Assembly (NCBI RefSeq): GCF_004362825.1
Contig: NZ_SNXZ01000009.1
Location: 124,001 to 188,000 of the forward strand
Length of the DNA stretch: 64,000 bases
Source of the DNA: Labedaea rhizosphaerae
GTDB lineage: Bacteria > Actinomycetota > Actinomycetes > Mycobacteriales > Pseudonocardiaceae
Direction: 5' to 3'
Part shown: positions 23,818-32,600 of the stretch, piece by piece
Layout: every line of letters begins with the position of its first letter
How positions within the stretch are numbered: position 1 is the stretch's first letter
Notes under the pieces: generated by a model
The model's database searches: none
The model's input: the letters and a program-made list of their open reading frames with translations, nothing else
Told to the model about the DNA's origin: nothing
Translations under genes and position numbers: made by a program

Positions 23818-25482
23818 TTACGCGGTCACCTCGCCCGCGGGCAACGCCGTTCCGTCGGGCAGCGCGGCCAGCAACTGCTTTGTGTACTCGTGCTTCGGGT
23901 CGCGCAGGACCTCGGCCACCGTGCCGACCTCGACCAGTTCGCCCTTGTACATCACGGCGACCCGGTCGGCGATGTTCCACGCCAGCCCCAGGTCGTGGGT
24001 GATGACCAGAGCGGCCAAGCCGAGCGAGGCACGCAAGCGCAGCAGCAGGGCCAGGATCTCGCCCCGCACCGACGCGTCCAGGGACGCCACCGGCTCGTCG
24101 GCCACGAGCAGGGTCGGCGCCAAGGCCAGCGCACCCGCGATCACCACGCGCTGGCGCTGCCCACCCGAGAGTTCGTGCGGCAGCACCGTCATGAACCGCT
24201 CCGGCGGCCGCAGCTCCGCCGCCTCGAGCGCCTGCGCCACCAGCTCGCGCTCGTCGCCGGGCAGCTTGTGGATCCGCAGCCCCTCGGCGATGGCCTCGTA
24301 GACCGTGTGCCGCGGGTTGAGGGCGCTCGTCGGGTCCTGCAGCACAAGCTGGACCTTGCGCCGGTAGGCCCGCAGCGCACGGGCCGAATGTGGCAACGCC
24401 TTGCCCTCGAACAGCACCTGGCCGCTGGTCGGCTTCTGCAGCCCCAGGATCGTCCGGGCGAGCGTCGTCTTGCCCGAGCCGGACTGGCCCACCAAGGCGA
24501 CGATCTCGCCCGGGTACACCTCGAGGTCGACGCCCTTCACCGCCTCGGTGGTCTGGCCGCGGCCGGTGAACGTCACCCGGAGATTGTCGGTACGCAGCAA
24601 CGGTTCCACGCCCTCGGCCACCGGCTCCGGCGCGCCGGGCAGGCCGAGCTCACTCGACGTCGCCGGCGCATAACGCGACGACGGATCGCCGATGGTCGGG
24701 AACGCCGCCGCGAGCGCCTTGGTGTGCTCGTGCTTCGGCTCGCCGATCACCTGGCGCGACGGGCCTTCCTCGACGAGCTTGCCCGCGTACATCACCGCGA
24801 GCCGCGCGCAGGTGGCGCCGAGCACGGACAGGTCGTGGCTGATCATGATCAGCCCGATCCCGTGGTCGGCCACCAGCCGCGACAGCAGCGCGAGCACCTG
24901 CGCCTGCACGATCACGTCCAGCGCGGTGGTCGGCTCGTCGGCGATCACCAGACGCGGCTCGCACGCCAGCGCCATCGCGATCATGACGCGCTGCTTCTGC
25001 CCACCGGAGAGCTCGTGCGGGTAGGCGTCGGCCCGTGCCACCGGGAGCTCGACCTGCTCCAGCAGTTCGCGCACCCGGCTCTTCACATGCCCGGCCGGGA
25101 CGGTGCCGTGCAGCCGGATCGGCTCGGCGATCTGCTCGCCGATGCGCTTGACCGGGTTCAGCGCGTGCATGGCGCCCTGGAACACCACCGACGCCGACGC
25201 CCAGCGCACCGTGCGCAGCCGGCCGAAGGACATCTGCGTGATGTCCTCGCCGTCGAGCAGGATCTCGCCCTCGATCTGCGCGCTCTTGGGCAGCAACCGC
25301 AGCACGGACATGGCCAGCGTCGACTTCCCGCAGCCCGACTCGCCCGCGAGGCCGAGGGTCTCCCCCGCCCGCAACGACAGGTCGACCCCGTCGACCGCGA
25401 GCAGGCCCGACCGGCCGCCGTACCGCACGGTCAGGCCGCGCAGCTCCAGCAACGGGGTTGTGGTCGAGGACGTGGATGTCAA
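23818..25482 (-). CDS. Dipeptide/oligopeptide ABC transporter ATP-binding protein, fused DppD-DppF
   Basis: The protein has 554 residues with two complete ABC domains. Domain 1 has 'GESGCGKSTLA', 'LSGGQKQRVMIAMAL' and 'LVIADEPTTALDV'. Domain 2 has 'GQSGSGKTTLA', 'LSGGQRQRVVIAGAL' and 'LLVADEPVASLD'. This is the natural fusion of the two peptide-importer ATPases. The start is TTG 25482, overlapping the DppC stop (TTGA). It powers uptake through the DppB/DppC pore encoded upstream. Confidence 0.93.
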   Translation of the reverse strand: MTSTSSTTTPLLELRGLTVRYGGRSGLLAVDGVDLSLRAGETLGLAGESGCGKSTLAMSVLRLLPKSAQIEGEILLDGEDITQMSFGRLRTVRWASASVVFQGAMHALNPVKRIGEQIAEPIRLHGTVPAGHVKSRVRELLEQVELPVARADAYPHELSGGQKQRVMIAMALACEPRLVIADEPTTALDVIVQAQVLALLSRLVADHGIGLIMISHDLSVLGATCARLAVMYAGKLVEEGPSRQVIGEPKHEHTKALAAAFPTIGDPSSRYAPATSSELGLPGAPEPVAEGVEPLLRTDNLRVTFTGRGQTTEAVKGVDLEVYPGEIVALVGQSGSGKTTLARTILGLQKPTSGQVLFEGKALPHSARALRAYRRKVQLVLQDPTSALNPRHTVYEAIAEGLRIHKLPGDERELVAQALEAAELRPPERFMTVLPHELSGGQRQRVVIAGALALAPTLLVADEPVASLDASVRGEILALLLRLRASLGLAALVITHDLGLAWNIADRVAVMYKGELVEVGTVAEVLRDPKHEYTKQLLAALPDGTALPAGEVTA

Positions 25483-26399
25483 CGAGGCTCCCGGAGTCGG
25501 GGGTTGAGCACGGTCTCCAGCGCGCGACCGCACAGCGTGAACGCGAGCACGACGACGCCGATCGCGACGCCAGGCGGCAGCAGATACCACCATGCGCCGG
25601 CCAGCGCGGCACTGTCGACCGTGGCGTTGTGCAGGATCCCGCCCCACGAGGTCTGGAACGGGTCGCCGAGGCCGAGGAACGCCAGCGTCGACTCGGCCAC
25701 GATCGCGTTCCCGACCGCCAGCGTCGCGTTGACGAACACCAGCGGCAGCACGGCGGGCAGCACGTGCTTGACGATGATGTGCAGGTTGCCGCCGCCGAGC
25801 GCACGCGAGCGCTCGATGTAGGGCCGTGCCTCCACCGTCAGGGTCTGCGCGCGCACGAGCCGCGCGGCGGAGGGCCACGACGTCAACCCGATCGCGACGA
25901 TGATGGTGCCAATTCCTGGTTCGAGCACGGTCGACAGCGCGATGGCGAGCACCAGCGACGGCAGCACCAGGAAGAAGTCCACGATCCGCAGCAGCACCGC
26001 CGACACCCAGCGGCCGTAGTGCGCGGCGATGATGCCGATGACCGTGCCGATCACCACCGACAGCAGGGCCGCCGAGATCCCGATCAGCAGCGACACCCGG
26101 GTGCCCCACCACGTCAGCAGCAGGATCGACCGGCCGTCGACGTCGGTGCCGAGCCAGAAGTTGCCGTCCGGCGGCCGCATCCGCCCGCCGGTCGCCTTCG
26201 TGACGTCCAGACCGTCCTCATTGGACAGCACCGGCGCCAGCAACGCGAGCAGGACGGCGAGCACCAGCACGCCGAGCCCGACGAGACCCGACTTGCTCGA
26301 CGAGAACTCGCGCCACGCGGCCGCAGCGGCCCGGCCGCGCCGCTGCCAAGCCAACGCCCGGGGACTCAGCGTTTTGAGGCTAACCCCCTCATCACTCAT
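25479..26399 (-). CDS. Peptide ABC transporter permease, DppC-type
   Basis: The protein has 306 residues. An N-terminal helix ('SGLVGLGVLVLAVLLALLAPVL') and a periplasmic segment 'FWLGTDVDGRSILLLTWWGTRVSLLIG' precede five membrane helices. The coupling loop reads 'IERSRALGGGNLHIIVKHVLP', the EAA-type motif of DppC/OppC. ATG 26399 overlaps the DppB stop (ATGA). Confidence 0.92.
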   Translation of the reverse strand: MSDEGVSLKTLSPRALAWQRRGRAAAAAWREFSSSKSGLVGLGVLVLAVLLALLAPVLSNEDGLDVTKATGGRMRPPDGNFWLGTDVDGRSILLLTWWGTRVSLLIGISAALLSVVIGTVIGIIAAHYGRWVSAVLLRIVDFFLVLPSLVLAIALSTVLEPGIGTIIVAIGLTSWPSAARLVRAQTLTVEARPYIERSRALGGGNLHIIVKHVLPAVLPLVFVNATLAVGNAIVAESTLAFLGLGDPFQTSWGGILHNATVDSAALAGAWWYLLPPGVAIGVVVLAFTLCGRALETVLNPRLREPR

Positions 26400-27421
26400 A
26401 CGGCACGCACCCTGGGGTCGAGGAACCGGTACAGCACGTCCGCGATCAGGTTCATCACCAGCACCGCGGCCGCGAGCACGATGAACGTCCCCTGCAGCAC
26501 GGGCAGGTCGGGCACGCCGATCGCGTTGTAGGTCATCTGGCCGAGACCGGGCCACGAGAACACCGCTTCCACGGTGATCGCGCCGGCCACCACCATGCCG
26601 AGGTGCAGGAACACCAGGGTCACGGTCGGCAGCAACGCGTTGGGCACCGCGTGCCGGCGCCGGACCAGGTCGTCACGCAGACCCTTGGCCCGCGCGGTGG
26701 TCAGGTAGTCGGCGTCCATCTCCTCCAGCAGCGACGACCGCATCACCAGCTGGTACTGGGCGTAGACGACCGCGACCAACGTGATCACTGGCAACACCAA
26801 GTGGTGCAGGATGTCCAGCGCCTGCGACAGGAAGTCCGGTGGCGTGTCCGGGTAGACCATGCCGCCGGACGGGAACAGCCCGCCCGCCGCGGTCAGCAGG
26901 ATCATGCCGAGCCAGAACGTCGGCATCGACCAGAACGCCAGGGCGATCCCCGTGGACGCCTTGTCGAACACGCTGTTGCGCTGCCACGCGGCGCGGGTGC
27001 CCAGCCACAGCCCCAGCGCCACCGCGAGGATCGTGCCGGTGCCGACCAGCAGCACCGTCGGCCACAGCTTCTCCAGGATCATGTCGCCGACCGGGCGCGA
27101 GTACTGGTAGGAGTCGCCGAAGTCGCCGTGCAGCAGCTTGACCAGGTAGTCCCAGAACTGCGCGATCTTGGGCTTGTCCAGGCCGTAGCGGTGCTCGAGG
27201 ATCGCCAGCTGCTCGTTGGTGACCGGGTGCCCCCGCGTCATGGTCTTGACAGGGTCGCCCGGCATCACCCGGAACAGGATGAAGCCGAGCACGACCACCA
27301 TGAACAGGCTGATGACCGCGCCGCCCAGCTTGGTGAGCAGGTAACGGGCGGTGCCGCCACCACGACGTGGTGACGGCACCTCCGCGACTGCCTCGCTTGC
27401 GGGAGCCAGTAGATCTGTCAC
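26396..27421 (-). CDS. Peptide ABC transporter permease, DppB-type
   Basis: The protein has 341 residues and about six membrane helices. 'LGFILFRVMPGDPVKTM' near the N-terminus and 'YLTTARAKGLRDDLVRRRHAVPNALLPTV' (EAA loop) are typical of DppB/OppB. The start is GTG 27421, three bases after the binding-protein stop, and the stop overlaps dppC. It forms the import channel with DppC. Confidence 0.92.
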   Translation of the reverse strand: MTDLLAPASEAVAEVPSPRRGGGTARYLLTKLGGAVISLFMVVVLGFILFRVMPGDPVKTMTRGHPVTNEQLAILEHRYGLDKPKIAQFWDYLVKLLHGDFGDSYQYSRPVGDMILEKLWPTVLLVGTGTILAVALGLWLGTRAAWQRNSVFDKASTGIALAFWSMPTFWLGMILLTAAGGLFPSGGMVYPDTPPDFLSQALDILHHLVLPVITLVAVVYAQYQLVMRSSLLEEMDADYLTTARAKGLRDDLVRRRHAVPNALLPTVTLVFLHLGMVVAGAITVEAVFSWPGLGQMTYNAIGVPDLPVLQGTFIVLAAAVLVMNLIADVLYRFLDPRVRAV

Positions 27422-27424
27422 GCG

Positions 27425-29272
27425 TTACTCGCGCTCGTCCGCGGTGCTCTTGCGCCGCCGGGCCACGACGACACCCGCGACCGCCGCGATCACCACGACA
27501 CCGCCGATCACGCCGAGGATCAACCCGGTGTTGGAGCCGCTGTCCTGCGAGGACGCGTTCGACGCGCCACCCTCACCCGCGGGCACGGCACCGTAGTAGC
27601 CCCAGTAACCCTGCTGGTAGGTGATCGTGCCGCCCGGGTCGGGCTGCGTGGCGAAGCTCGCGAACTTGTCCTTGCGGTAGGCCTCGAGCGAGTCGTCGTA
27701 GTAGAGCATCACGTTCACGGCGTTGTCGTAGAGCCGCGACTGCATCTGCTTGACGATGTCGATGCGCTTGGCCCGGTCGAACTCGGCCAGCTGCTGTGCG
27801 TACAGGTCGTCGTAGGCCTTGTCGCACATGAACGTGTCCGGCGTGCCGCCCTTGCCCTGGGCGTTGGGACGGGCCGAGCACGTCTGCAGGCTGAGGATGT
27901 TGTCCGGGTCCGGGCTGGAGCTCCACCCGCTGTAGGTCAGGTCGAACTGACCGGCCGTGGTGGCCTCGTTGATCTTGTTGTCGGACAGCGGCTGGATGGT
28001 GACGTTGATGCCGATGTCGTGCAGCCAGCCACGGATGTAGGGCGCGCCCTGCTGCTCCTGCGGCTTCTCGCTGTGGGTCAGCAACCGCAGGTTCAGCGGC
28101 TTGCCGCTGTGGTCGAGCCGGATGCCGTCCGAACCGCGCTTGTAGCCGGCCGCGTCGAGCGCCGCGTTGGCCGCGGTCGGGTTGAACTGGTGGCTCTGGG
28201 CCGGCGCCGGCGTCCAGTGGAAGTCGCTGAACACGGGCGGCACGTAGCTGCCGTCACCCGGCAACGCGTACTCGCCGTAGACCTTCTGGGTCAGCGTCTT
28301 GGTGTCGATGGCCTGAGCGATCGCACGGCGCAGGGCCACGTCCTTGAGCGCCGGGTTGCCGTTGCCGATGGCCTCGCCGCTGCTCGTGGTCGCGCCCGGG
28401 TTGATCACCAGCTCGTTGAACCGCCGGTCCTTGGCGTTGTTCAACGTGACGTTCGGTTCGTTCTTCAACACGTCGAACTGCGTCGCGCTCAGCTTGTTGA
28501 CCAGGTCGACCTCGCCGTTGCGCAGGGCCTGCACCGAAGCGTCGGAGTTCTTGTAGTAGATGAAGTCGACTTCGTCGACCTTCGGCGCACCACGCCAGTA
28601 CGACTTGTTGGCCACCATCTTCACGAACTGGTCGGCCTTGAACTCGGTGACCGTGAACGGCCCGCTGCCCACCAGGGGCATCGGGGGCTCGCCGCCGATG
28701 TCCTTCATCTTCGAGTAGACGTGCTCCGGGACGATCGGCACGTCCAGGCCCAGCATCGTCGCCTGCGGCTTCTTGGTCTTGATGACGAGCGTGTACGGGT
28801 CGGTCGCGGTGACCGACTCGAAGTTCGCCACGTAGCTGCCGTTGGCCGTGCGGGCGGTCTCGTTGGTGAGCATGGTGTTGAACGTGAAGGCCGGGTCCTT
28901 CGCGGTCAGCTCCTGGCCGTCGGACCACTTCACGCCGTGGCGCATGTGGAACGTCCACGTGAGCTTGTCCGGCGAGGTCTCCCAGCTCTCCGCCAGCGCA
29001 CCCTCCGGCGCCATGTTCTTCTGGCCGAACACCGTGAGGTAGTCGTAGTTGGTGCGCAGGATGTTGGTGCTGAGCAGGTAGATCGCGATGTACGGGTTGA
29101 GCGAGTCCACCTCTTGGGTCACACCGATCCGCAGCACCTTCTTGGCCGGCGCGTTCTGGGCCTGTGCGGTCGGCGCCACCTGTGGCACCATTGCCGGGGC
29201 AAGGGCCAGCGCGAGAGCACTCACTCCCGCTGCGAGGCCGATTCCCCATCTCCTGGGCTGCACGACTACCAC
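27425..29272 (-). CDS. Peptide ABC transporter substrate-binding protein (family 5) with a C-terminal membrane anchor
   Basis: The protein has 615 residues. A Sec signal peptide ('GIGLAAGVSALALALAPAM', likely cut after 'AQA') lacks a lipobox cysteine. The mature family-5 domain runs from 'VLRIGVTQEVDSLNPYIAIY' to 'TITYQQGYWGYYGAVP'. A Ser/Gly-rich linker is followed by one membrane helix 'GLILGVIGGVVVIAAVAGVVV' and an 'ARRRK' stop-transfer end. So the receptor is tethered at its C-terminus and not as a lipoprotein. It is the first gene of the dpp-like operon, divergent from the M55 peptidase gene. GTG 29263 is an alternative start. Confidence 0.9.
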   Translation of the reverse strand: MVVVQPRRWGIGLAAGVSALALALAPAMVPQVAPTAQAQNAPAKKVLRIGVTQEVDSLNPYIAIYLLSTNILRTNYDYLTVFGQKNMAPEGALAESWETSPDKLTWTFHMRHGVKWSDGQELTAKDPAFTFNTMLTNETARTANGSYVANFESVTATDPYTLVIKTKKPQATMLGLDVPIVPEHVYSKMKDIGGEPPMPLVGSGPFTVTEFKADQFVKMVANKSYWRGAPKVDEVDFIYYKNSDASVQALRNGEVDLVNKLSATQFDVLKNEPNVTLNNAKDRRFNELVINPGATTSSGEAIGNGNPALKDVALRRAIAQAIDTKTLTQKVYGEYALPGDGSYVPPVFSDFHWTPAPAQSHQFNPTAANAALDAAGYKRGSDGIRLDHSGKPLNLRLLTHSEKPQEQQGAPYIRGWLHDIGINVTIQPLSDNKINEATTAGQFDLTYSGWSSSPDPDNILSLQTCSARPNAQGKGGTPDTFMCDKAYDDLYAQQLAEFDRAKRIDIVKQMQSRLYDNAVNVMLYYDDSLEAYRKDKFASFATQPDPGGTITYQQGYWGYYGAVPAGEGGASNASSQDSGSNTGLILGVIGGVVVIAAVAGVVVARRRKSTADERE

Positions 29273-29297
29273 CTACTTCCGCTGATGTGTGGCAAGA

Positions 29298-29326
29298 AGT
29301 AACCACTGGTCAACCCTGTATGTCAA
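29298..29326 (-). promoter_or_regulatory. Sigma-70-like promoter of the peptide-transporter operon
   Basis: On the minus strand, TTGACA (29326-29321) and GTTACT (29303-29298) are 17 bases apart, close to the housekeeping consensus. A second GTTGAC lies in the spacer, possibly a direct-repeat operator. The binding-protein start is 26 bases downstream of the -10 box. Confidence 0.65.
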
Positions 29327-29365
29327 CGATTACCGCAAGGTTCGTCCAAGACGTAACGTTGACCC

Positions 29366-30193
29366 GTGCGGATCATGATTTCGGCGGACATGGAAGGCGC
29401 CACCGGCGTCACCTACACCCAGGATGTGATACCGGGTACCGAGCAGTGGCAACGGTTCCGGAGGCTCTTCACCGGGGACGTCAACGCGGCCATCGCGGGT
29501 CTCGTCGCGGGCGGCGCGACCGACGTCCTGGTCAACGAGGCCCACTCCTCGCAACGCAACCTGCTGCTCGAGGACCTCGACGACCGGGCGAAGATGCTCA
29601 CCGGCAGACACAAGCCGCTGTCCATGATGCAGGGCATCGACTCCGGTGTGGACGGCGTGGTGTTCCTCGGCTACCACACCGGTGCCGGGGTCGACGGCGT
29701 GCTGGCCCACACATACCTGGAGAACTCGATCACCGGCGTGTGGCTCGACGGCGTGCACGCCAGCGAGGGCAGGCTCAACGCCGCCGTGGCCGCGGAGCAC
29801 GGCGTGCCCGTCCTGCTGGTCACCGGCGACGACCTGACCTGTGCCGACGCCGACGACTACGCGCCGGATGCCGGCAAGGTGGCCGTGAAGGAGTGCGTGA
29901 GCCGCTACGCGGCGATCTGCACGCCGCCGGCGCGCACGGTGGCCGAGATCAAGCAGGCGGCCAAGGCGGGGATGGGCAAGGCGGGCCGGGTGGACGGTGC
30001 CGTGGCGCCGCACCGGATCGAGGTGGAGTTCGACGCGACCCACCTCGCGCACGCCGCCGCGGTCGTGCCCACGGTGGAGCTCGTGGGCACCCGCCGGGTC
30101 GGCTTCGACGCGGTGTCCATGACCGAGGCGATGAAGGCGTTCAAGGTGGTGACCGCCATCGCGGCGGGCGCCGTGGAGGGAATCTATGGCTGA
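29366..30193 (+). CDS. M55-family D-aminopeptidase, DppA-like
   Basis: The protein has 275 residues. 'MISADMEGATGV' is the SxDxEG zinc motif of DppA, with 'VNEAHSSQRNLL', 'GYHTGAGVDGVLAHTYLEN' and 'VEFDATHLAHAAA' supplying the other metal and catalytic residues. DppA of Bacillus is a zinc D-aminopeptidase that releases D-Ala from D-Ala-D-Ala-type peptides and sits in the dpp transport operon. Here it is divergent from such an operon and overlaps an M20 peptidase gene by 8 bases, supporting a role in degrading imported D-peptides. Confidence 0.92.
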   Translation: MRIMISADMEGATGVTYTQDVIPGTEQWQRFRRLFTGDVNAAIAGLVAGGATDVLVNEAHSSQRNLLLEDLDDRAKMLTGRHKPLSMMQGIDSGVDGVVFLGYHTGAGVDGVLAHTYLENSITGVWLDGVHASEGRLNAAVAAEHGVPVLLVTGDDLTCADADDYAPDAGKVAVKECVSRYAAICTPPARTVAEIKQAAKAGMGKAGRVDGAVAPHRIEVEFDATHLAHAAAVVPTVELVGTRRVGFDAVSMTEAMKAFKVVTAIAAGAVEGIYG

Positions 30194-31526
30194 GCAGGAG
30201 GAAAGCAGGATCGACACCGACCGGGTCGCGGCGCTGTGCGCCGACCTGATCAGGTTCGACACGACCAACCGCGGCGAGGGCGACGCCAACGGCGAGCGTG
30301 AAGCCGCCGAGTACGTGGCGGCCGAACTGGAGAAGGCGGGTCTCGTCCCGACCATGCTCGAGTCCGCGCCCCGCCGGGCCAACGTGGTCGCGCGGATGAC
30401 CGGGACCGACCCCTCGCTGCCCGCGTTGCTGGTGCAGGGCCACCTCGACGTCGTGCCGGCCAACCCGGCCGAGTGGACGTTCCCGCCGTTCTCCGGCGAG
30501 ATCCGGGACGGCTACGTGCACGGCCGCGGCGCGACGGACATGAAGGACTTCGTCGCGATGGCGCTCGGCGTCCTGCACCGCTGGGCCGAGCAGGGCCGGG
30601 CCCCGCGACGCGACATCGTGTTCGCCTTCGTCGCCGACGAGGAGACCACCGGTACCTACGGCGCGCACTGGCTCGTGGACAACCACGCCGACCTGTTCGC
30701 CGGCTGCGCCGCGTCGATCAGCGAGTCCGGCGCGTACACCACGCACGCGACAGCGGCCGACGGCCGGCCGGTGCGGATCTACTCGATCGGCACGGCCGAA
30801 CGCGGCACCGCGCACGTCCTGCTGACCGCGACCGGCCGCGCGGGCCACGGCTCCCGGCGCAACGACGACAACGCGGTGGTGCGGCTCGCGCGGGCCCTGG
30901 TCCGCATTGCCGACCACAAGTGGCCGGTCACGCTCAGCCCGACCGTGGAACGCTGCATCGTCCGCACGGGCGCGGCGCTCGGCGTGCCCGTGGACCTGTC
31001 CAGCGACGACGCCGTGGACGCCACGGTGGCCGCGTTCGGCGCGGCGTCGAAGCTGGTCGAGAACACCATCCGCAACAGCACGACCCCGACCATGTTGGAC
31101 GCCGGCCTCAAGGTCAACATCATCCCCGGTACAGCTCGAGCTCAGGTTGACATCCGGGTGCTGCCGGGCACCGAGGCCCAGTTGCTCGACGAGCTGGACC
31201 GGCTGCTCGGCCCGTCGATCAACCGCACGTTCGTCGCGAACCAGCCCGCTGTGCAGGCTCCCCTGGACACCGAGTGGTTCGACGCGATGGCCGGCGCGCT
31301 GGTCGCCGAGGACCCCGAGGCCGTCGTCGTGCCGTACTGCCTCGGCGGGGGCACCGACGCCAAGGCGTTCAGCCGGCTCGGCATGGCCTGCTACGGGTTC
31401 AACCCGCTGTGGATCCCGCCGGAGTTCGACTACCGCTCGGCGGCGCACGGCATCGACGAGCGGGTTCCGGTCGCGGCTCTGGCGTTCGGCACCAACGTCC
31501 TGGACCGGTTCCTGTCGACCTGCTGA
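30186..31526 (+). CDS. M20-family metallopeptidase
   Basis: The protein has 446 residues. The metal ligands appear in order: 'LLVQGHLDVVPAN' (His, Asp), 'GRGATDMKDFVA' (Asp), 'FVADEETTGTYGA' (Glu-Glu), and 'GGGTDAKAFSRLG' plus 'AHGIDERVPV' (His). The central dimerisation domain has 'GRAGHGSRRNDDNAV'. ATG 30186 follows GGAGGGAATCT and lies within the end of the M55 gene. It probably hydrolyses dipeptides or acylated amino acids from the same uptake route. A close paralogue is at 62776 to the window end. Confidence 0.92.
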   Translation: MAEQEESRIDTDRVAALCADLIRFDTTNRGEGDANGEREAAEYVAAELEKAGLVPTMLESAPRRANVVARMTGTDPSLPALLVQGHLDVVPANPAEWTFPPFSGEIRDGYVHGRGATDMKDFVAMALGVLHRWAEQGRAPRRDIVFAFVADEETTGTYGAHWLVDNHADLFAGCAASISESGAYTTHATAADGRPVRIYSIGTAERGTAHVLLTATGRAGHGSRRNDDNAVVRLARALVRIADHKWPVTLSPTVERCIVRTGAALGVPVDLSSDDAVDATVAAFGAASKLVENTIRNSTTPTMLDAGLKVNIIPGTARAQVDIRVLPGTEAQLLDELDRLLGPSINRTFVANQPAVQAPLDTEWFDAMAGALVAEDPEAVVVPYCLGGGTDAKAFSRLGMACYGFNPLWIPPEFDYRSAAHGIDERVPVAALAFGTNVLDRFLSTC

Positions 31527-31563
31527 ACATACCCTTGCGGTTATATACCTCAGTCGGTATGTT
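31526..31563. promoter_or_regulatory. Inverted repeat before the ArsR-SRPBCC operon
   Basis: AACATACC (31526-31533) and GGTATGTT (31556-31563) are perfect inverted arms around a TATATACC-containing centre, ending 6 bases before the ArsR GTG. It is a likely ArsR autoregulatory operator overlapping the promoter. Confidence 0.6.
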
Positions 31564-31569
31564 CGAGGT

Positions 31570-31890
31570 GTGTCCACCGTATTCGACGTGCTCGCCGAAC
31601 CGGCGCGCCGCCGCATCCTCGACCTGTTGCGAGAGCGGCCGCGCCCGGTCGGCGAGCTGACCGAGCGGCTCGGGTTCAGCCAGCCCGGCACGTCCAAGCA
31701 CCTCCGCGTGCTGCGCGACGCCGGGCTCGTCCGCGTGCGCAAGCAGGCGCAGCGGCGGGTGTACGAGCTGGACCCGGCACCACTGGCCGAGCTGGACGCC
31801 TGGCTCGCCCCCTACCGGCAGCTCTGGTCGGACGCGCACGACCTGCTCGGTCACCACCTGGACCAGATGGAGGAGCTGGACGACCGATGA
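31570..31890 (+). CDS. ArsR-family regulator (SRPBCC-linked)
   Basis: The protein has 106 residues. 'VFDVLAEPARRRILDLLRERPRPVGELTERLGFSQPGTSKHLRVLRDAGLVRVRK' is a full ArsR winged helix and 'RRVYELDPAPLAELDAWLAPYR' is the usual tail of the subgroup that pairs with AHSA1/SRPBCC proteins. The start is GTG 31570. It overlaps the next gene by ATGA, and the inverted repeat just upstream is its likely operator. Confidence 0.9.
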   Translation: MSTVFDVLAEPARRRILDLLRERPRPVGELTERLGFSQPGTSKHLRVLRDAGLVRVRKQAQRRVYELDPAPLAELDAWLAPYRQLWSDAHDLLGHHLDQMEELDDR

Positions 31891-32600
31891 CCCACAGCCT
31901 CACGCCGGACGGCGCCCGCCACCGGCTGCGCATCGAACGCCGCTACCCGCACCCCGTGCGCAAGGTGTGGCGCGCCATCACCGACCCGTCGGAGCTCTCC
32001 GGCTGGTTCCCCGCGCGCGTCGAGACCGAGCTCGCGGTGGGCGCCCGGATGACGTTCACCTTCCCCGGGCAGCCGGCGGAGACGAACGGGACGATCACGG
32101 AGTTCGACCCGCCGACGGTGTTCGGCTTCGACTGGGGTGAGGACTCGCTGCGCTGGGAGCTGCGCGCCGACGGCCCGGACGCCACCGTCCTGGTGTTCAC
32201 CCACGTCTTCGACGACCGGCCCCGCGCGGCGAGCTTCGCGGCCGGCTGGGACGGCTGCTTCGACGCGCTCGACCAGGTGCTCGACGGCGTCGCGGTCACC
32301 GAGGCGGCGCCGTACCCGCCCCGGCACGAGTCCTATGTGGAGCGGTTCAGCCTGGGCCGGGGTTGGCTCGAGGGCACGAACGTGGTGTTCGACCGGGTCT
32401 ACCCATGGCCGAGGGAAGCCGTCACCGACGCCCTGCGGGCTCAAGGTCCAGTTGAGGGTGAGATCAACTGGTCCACAGAGGACGTTCCGGGCGGCAGCCG
32501 GATCAGGTTGCTGGTCAAGGATCCGGACGATCCCGACGCGGTGCTCGAGCAGTGGGGCCGGCGGCTCGCCGACGTGGCGGCCGCGCTCAGTGCGCGGTGA
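31887..32600 (+). CDS. SRPBCC (AHSA1-like) domain protein
   Basis: The protein has 237 residues. 'IERRYPHPVRKVWRAITDPSELSGWFPARVE', 'PGQPAETNGTITEFDPPTVFGFDW' and 'TVLVFTHVFDDR' form the helix-grip AHSA1 fold. A second stretch of about 90 residues ('YVERFSLGRGWLEGTNVVFDRVYPW') extends it beyond the usual 150-residue length. Such proteins bind hydrophobic ligands; the ligand is unknown. It is coupled to the ArsR gene, and its 3' end overlaps the espG remnant by 14 bases. Confidence 0.85.
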   Translation: MTHSLTPDGARHRLRIERRYPHPVRKVWRAITDPSELSGWFPARVETELAVGARMTFTFPGQPAETNGTITEFDPPTVFGFDWGEDSLRWELRADGPDATVLVFTHVFDDRPRAASFAAGWDGCFDALDQVLDGVAVTEAAPYPPRHESYVERFSLGRGWLEGTNVVFDRVYPWPREAVTDALRAQGPVEGEINWSTEDVPGGSRIRLLVKDPDDPDAVLEQWGRRLADVAAALSAR

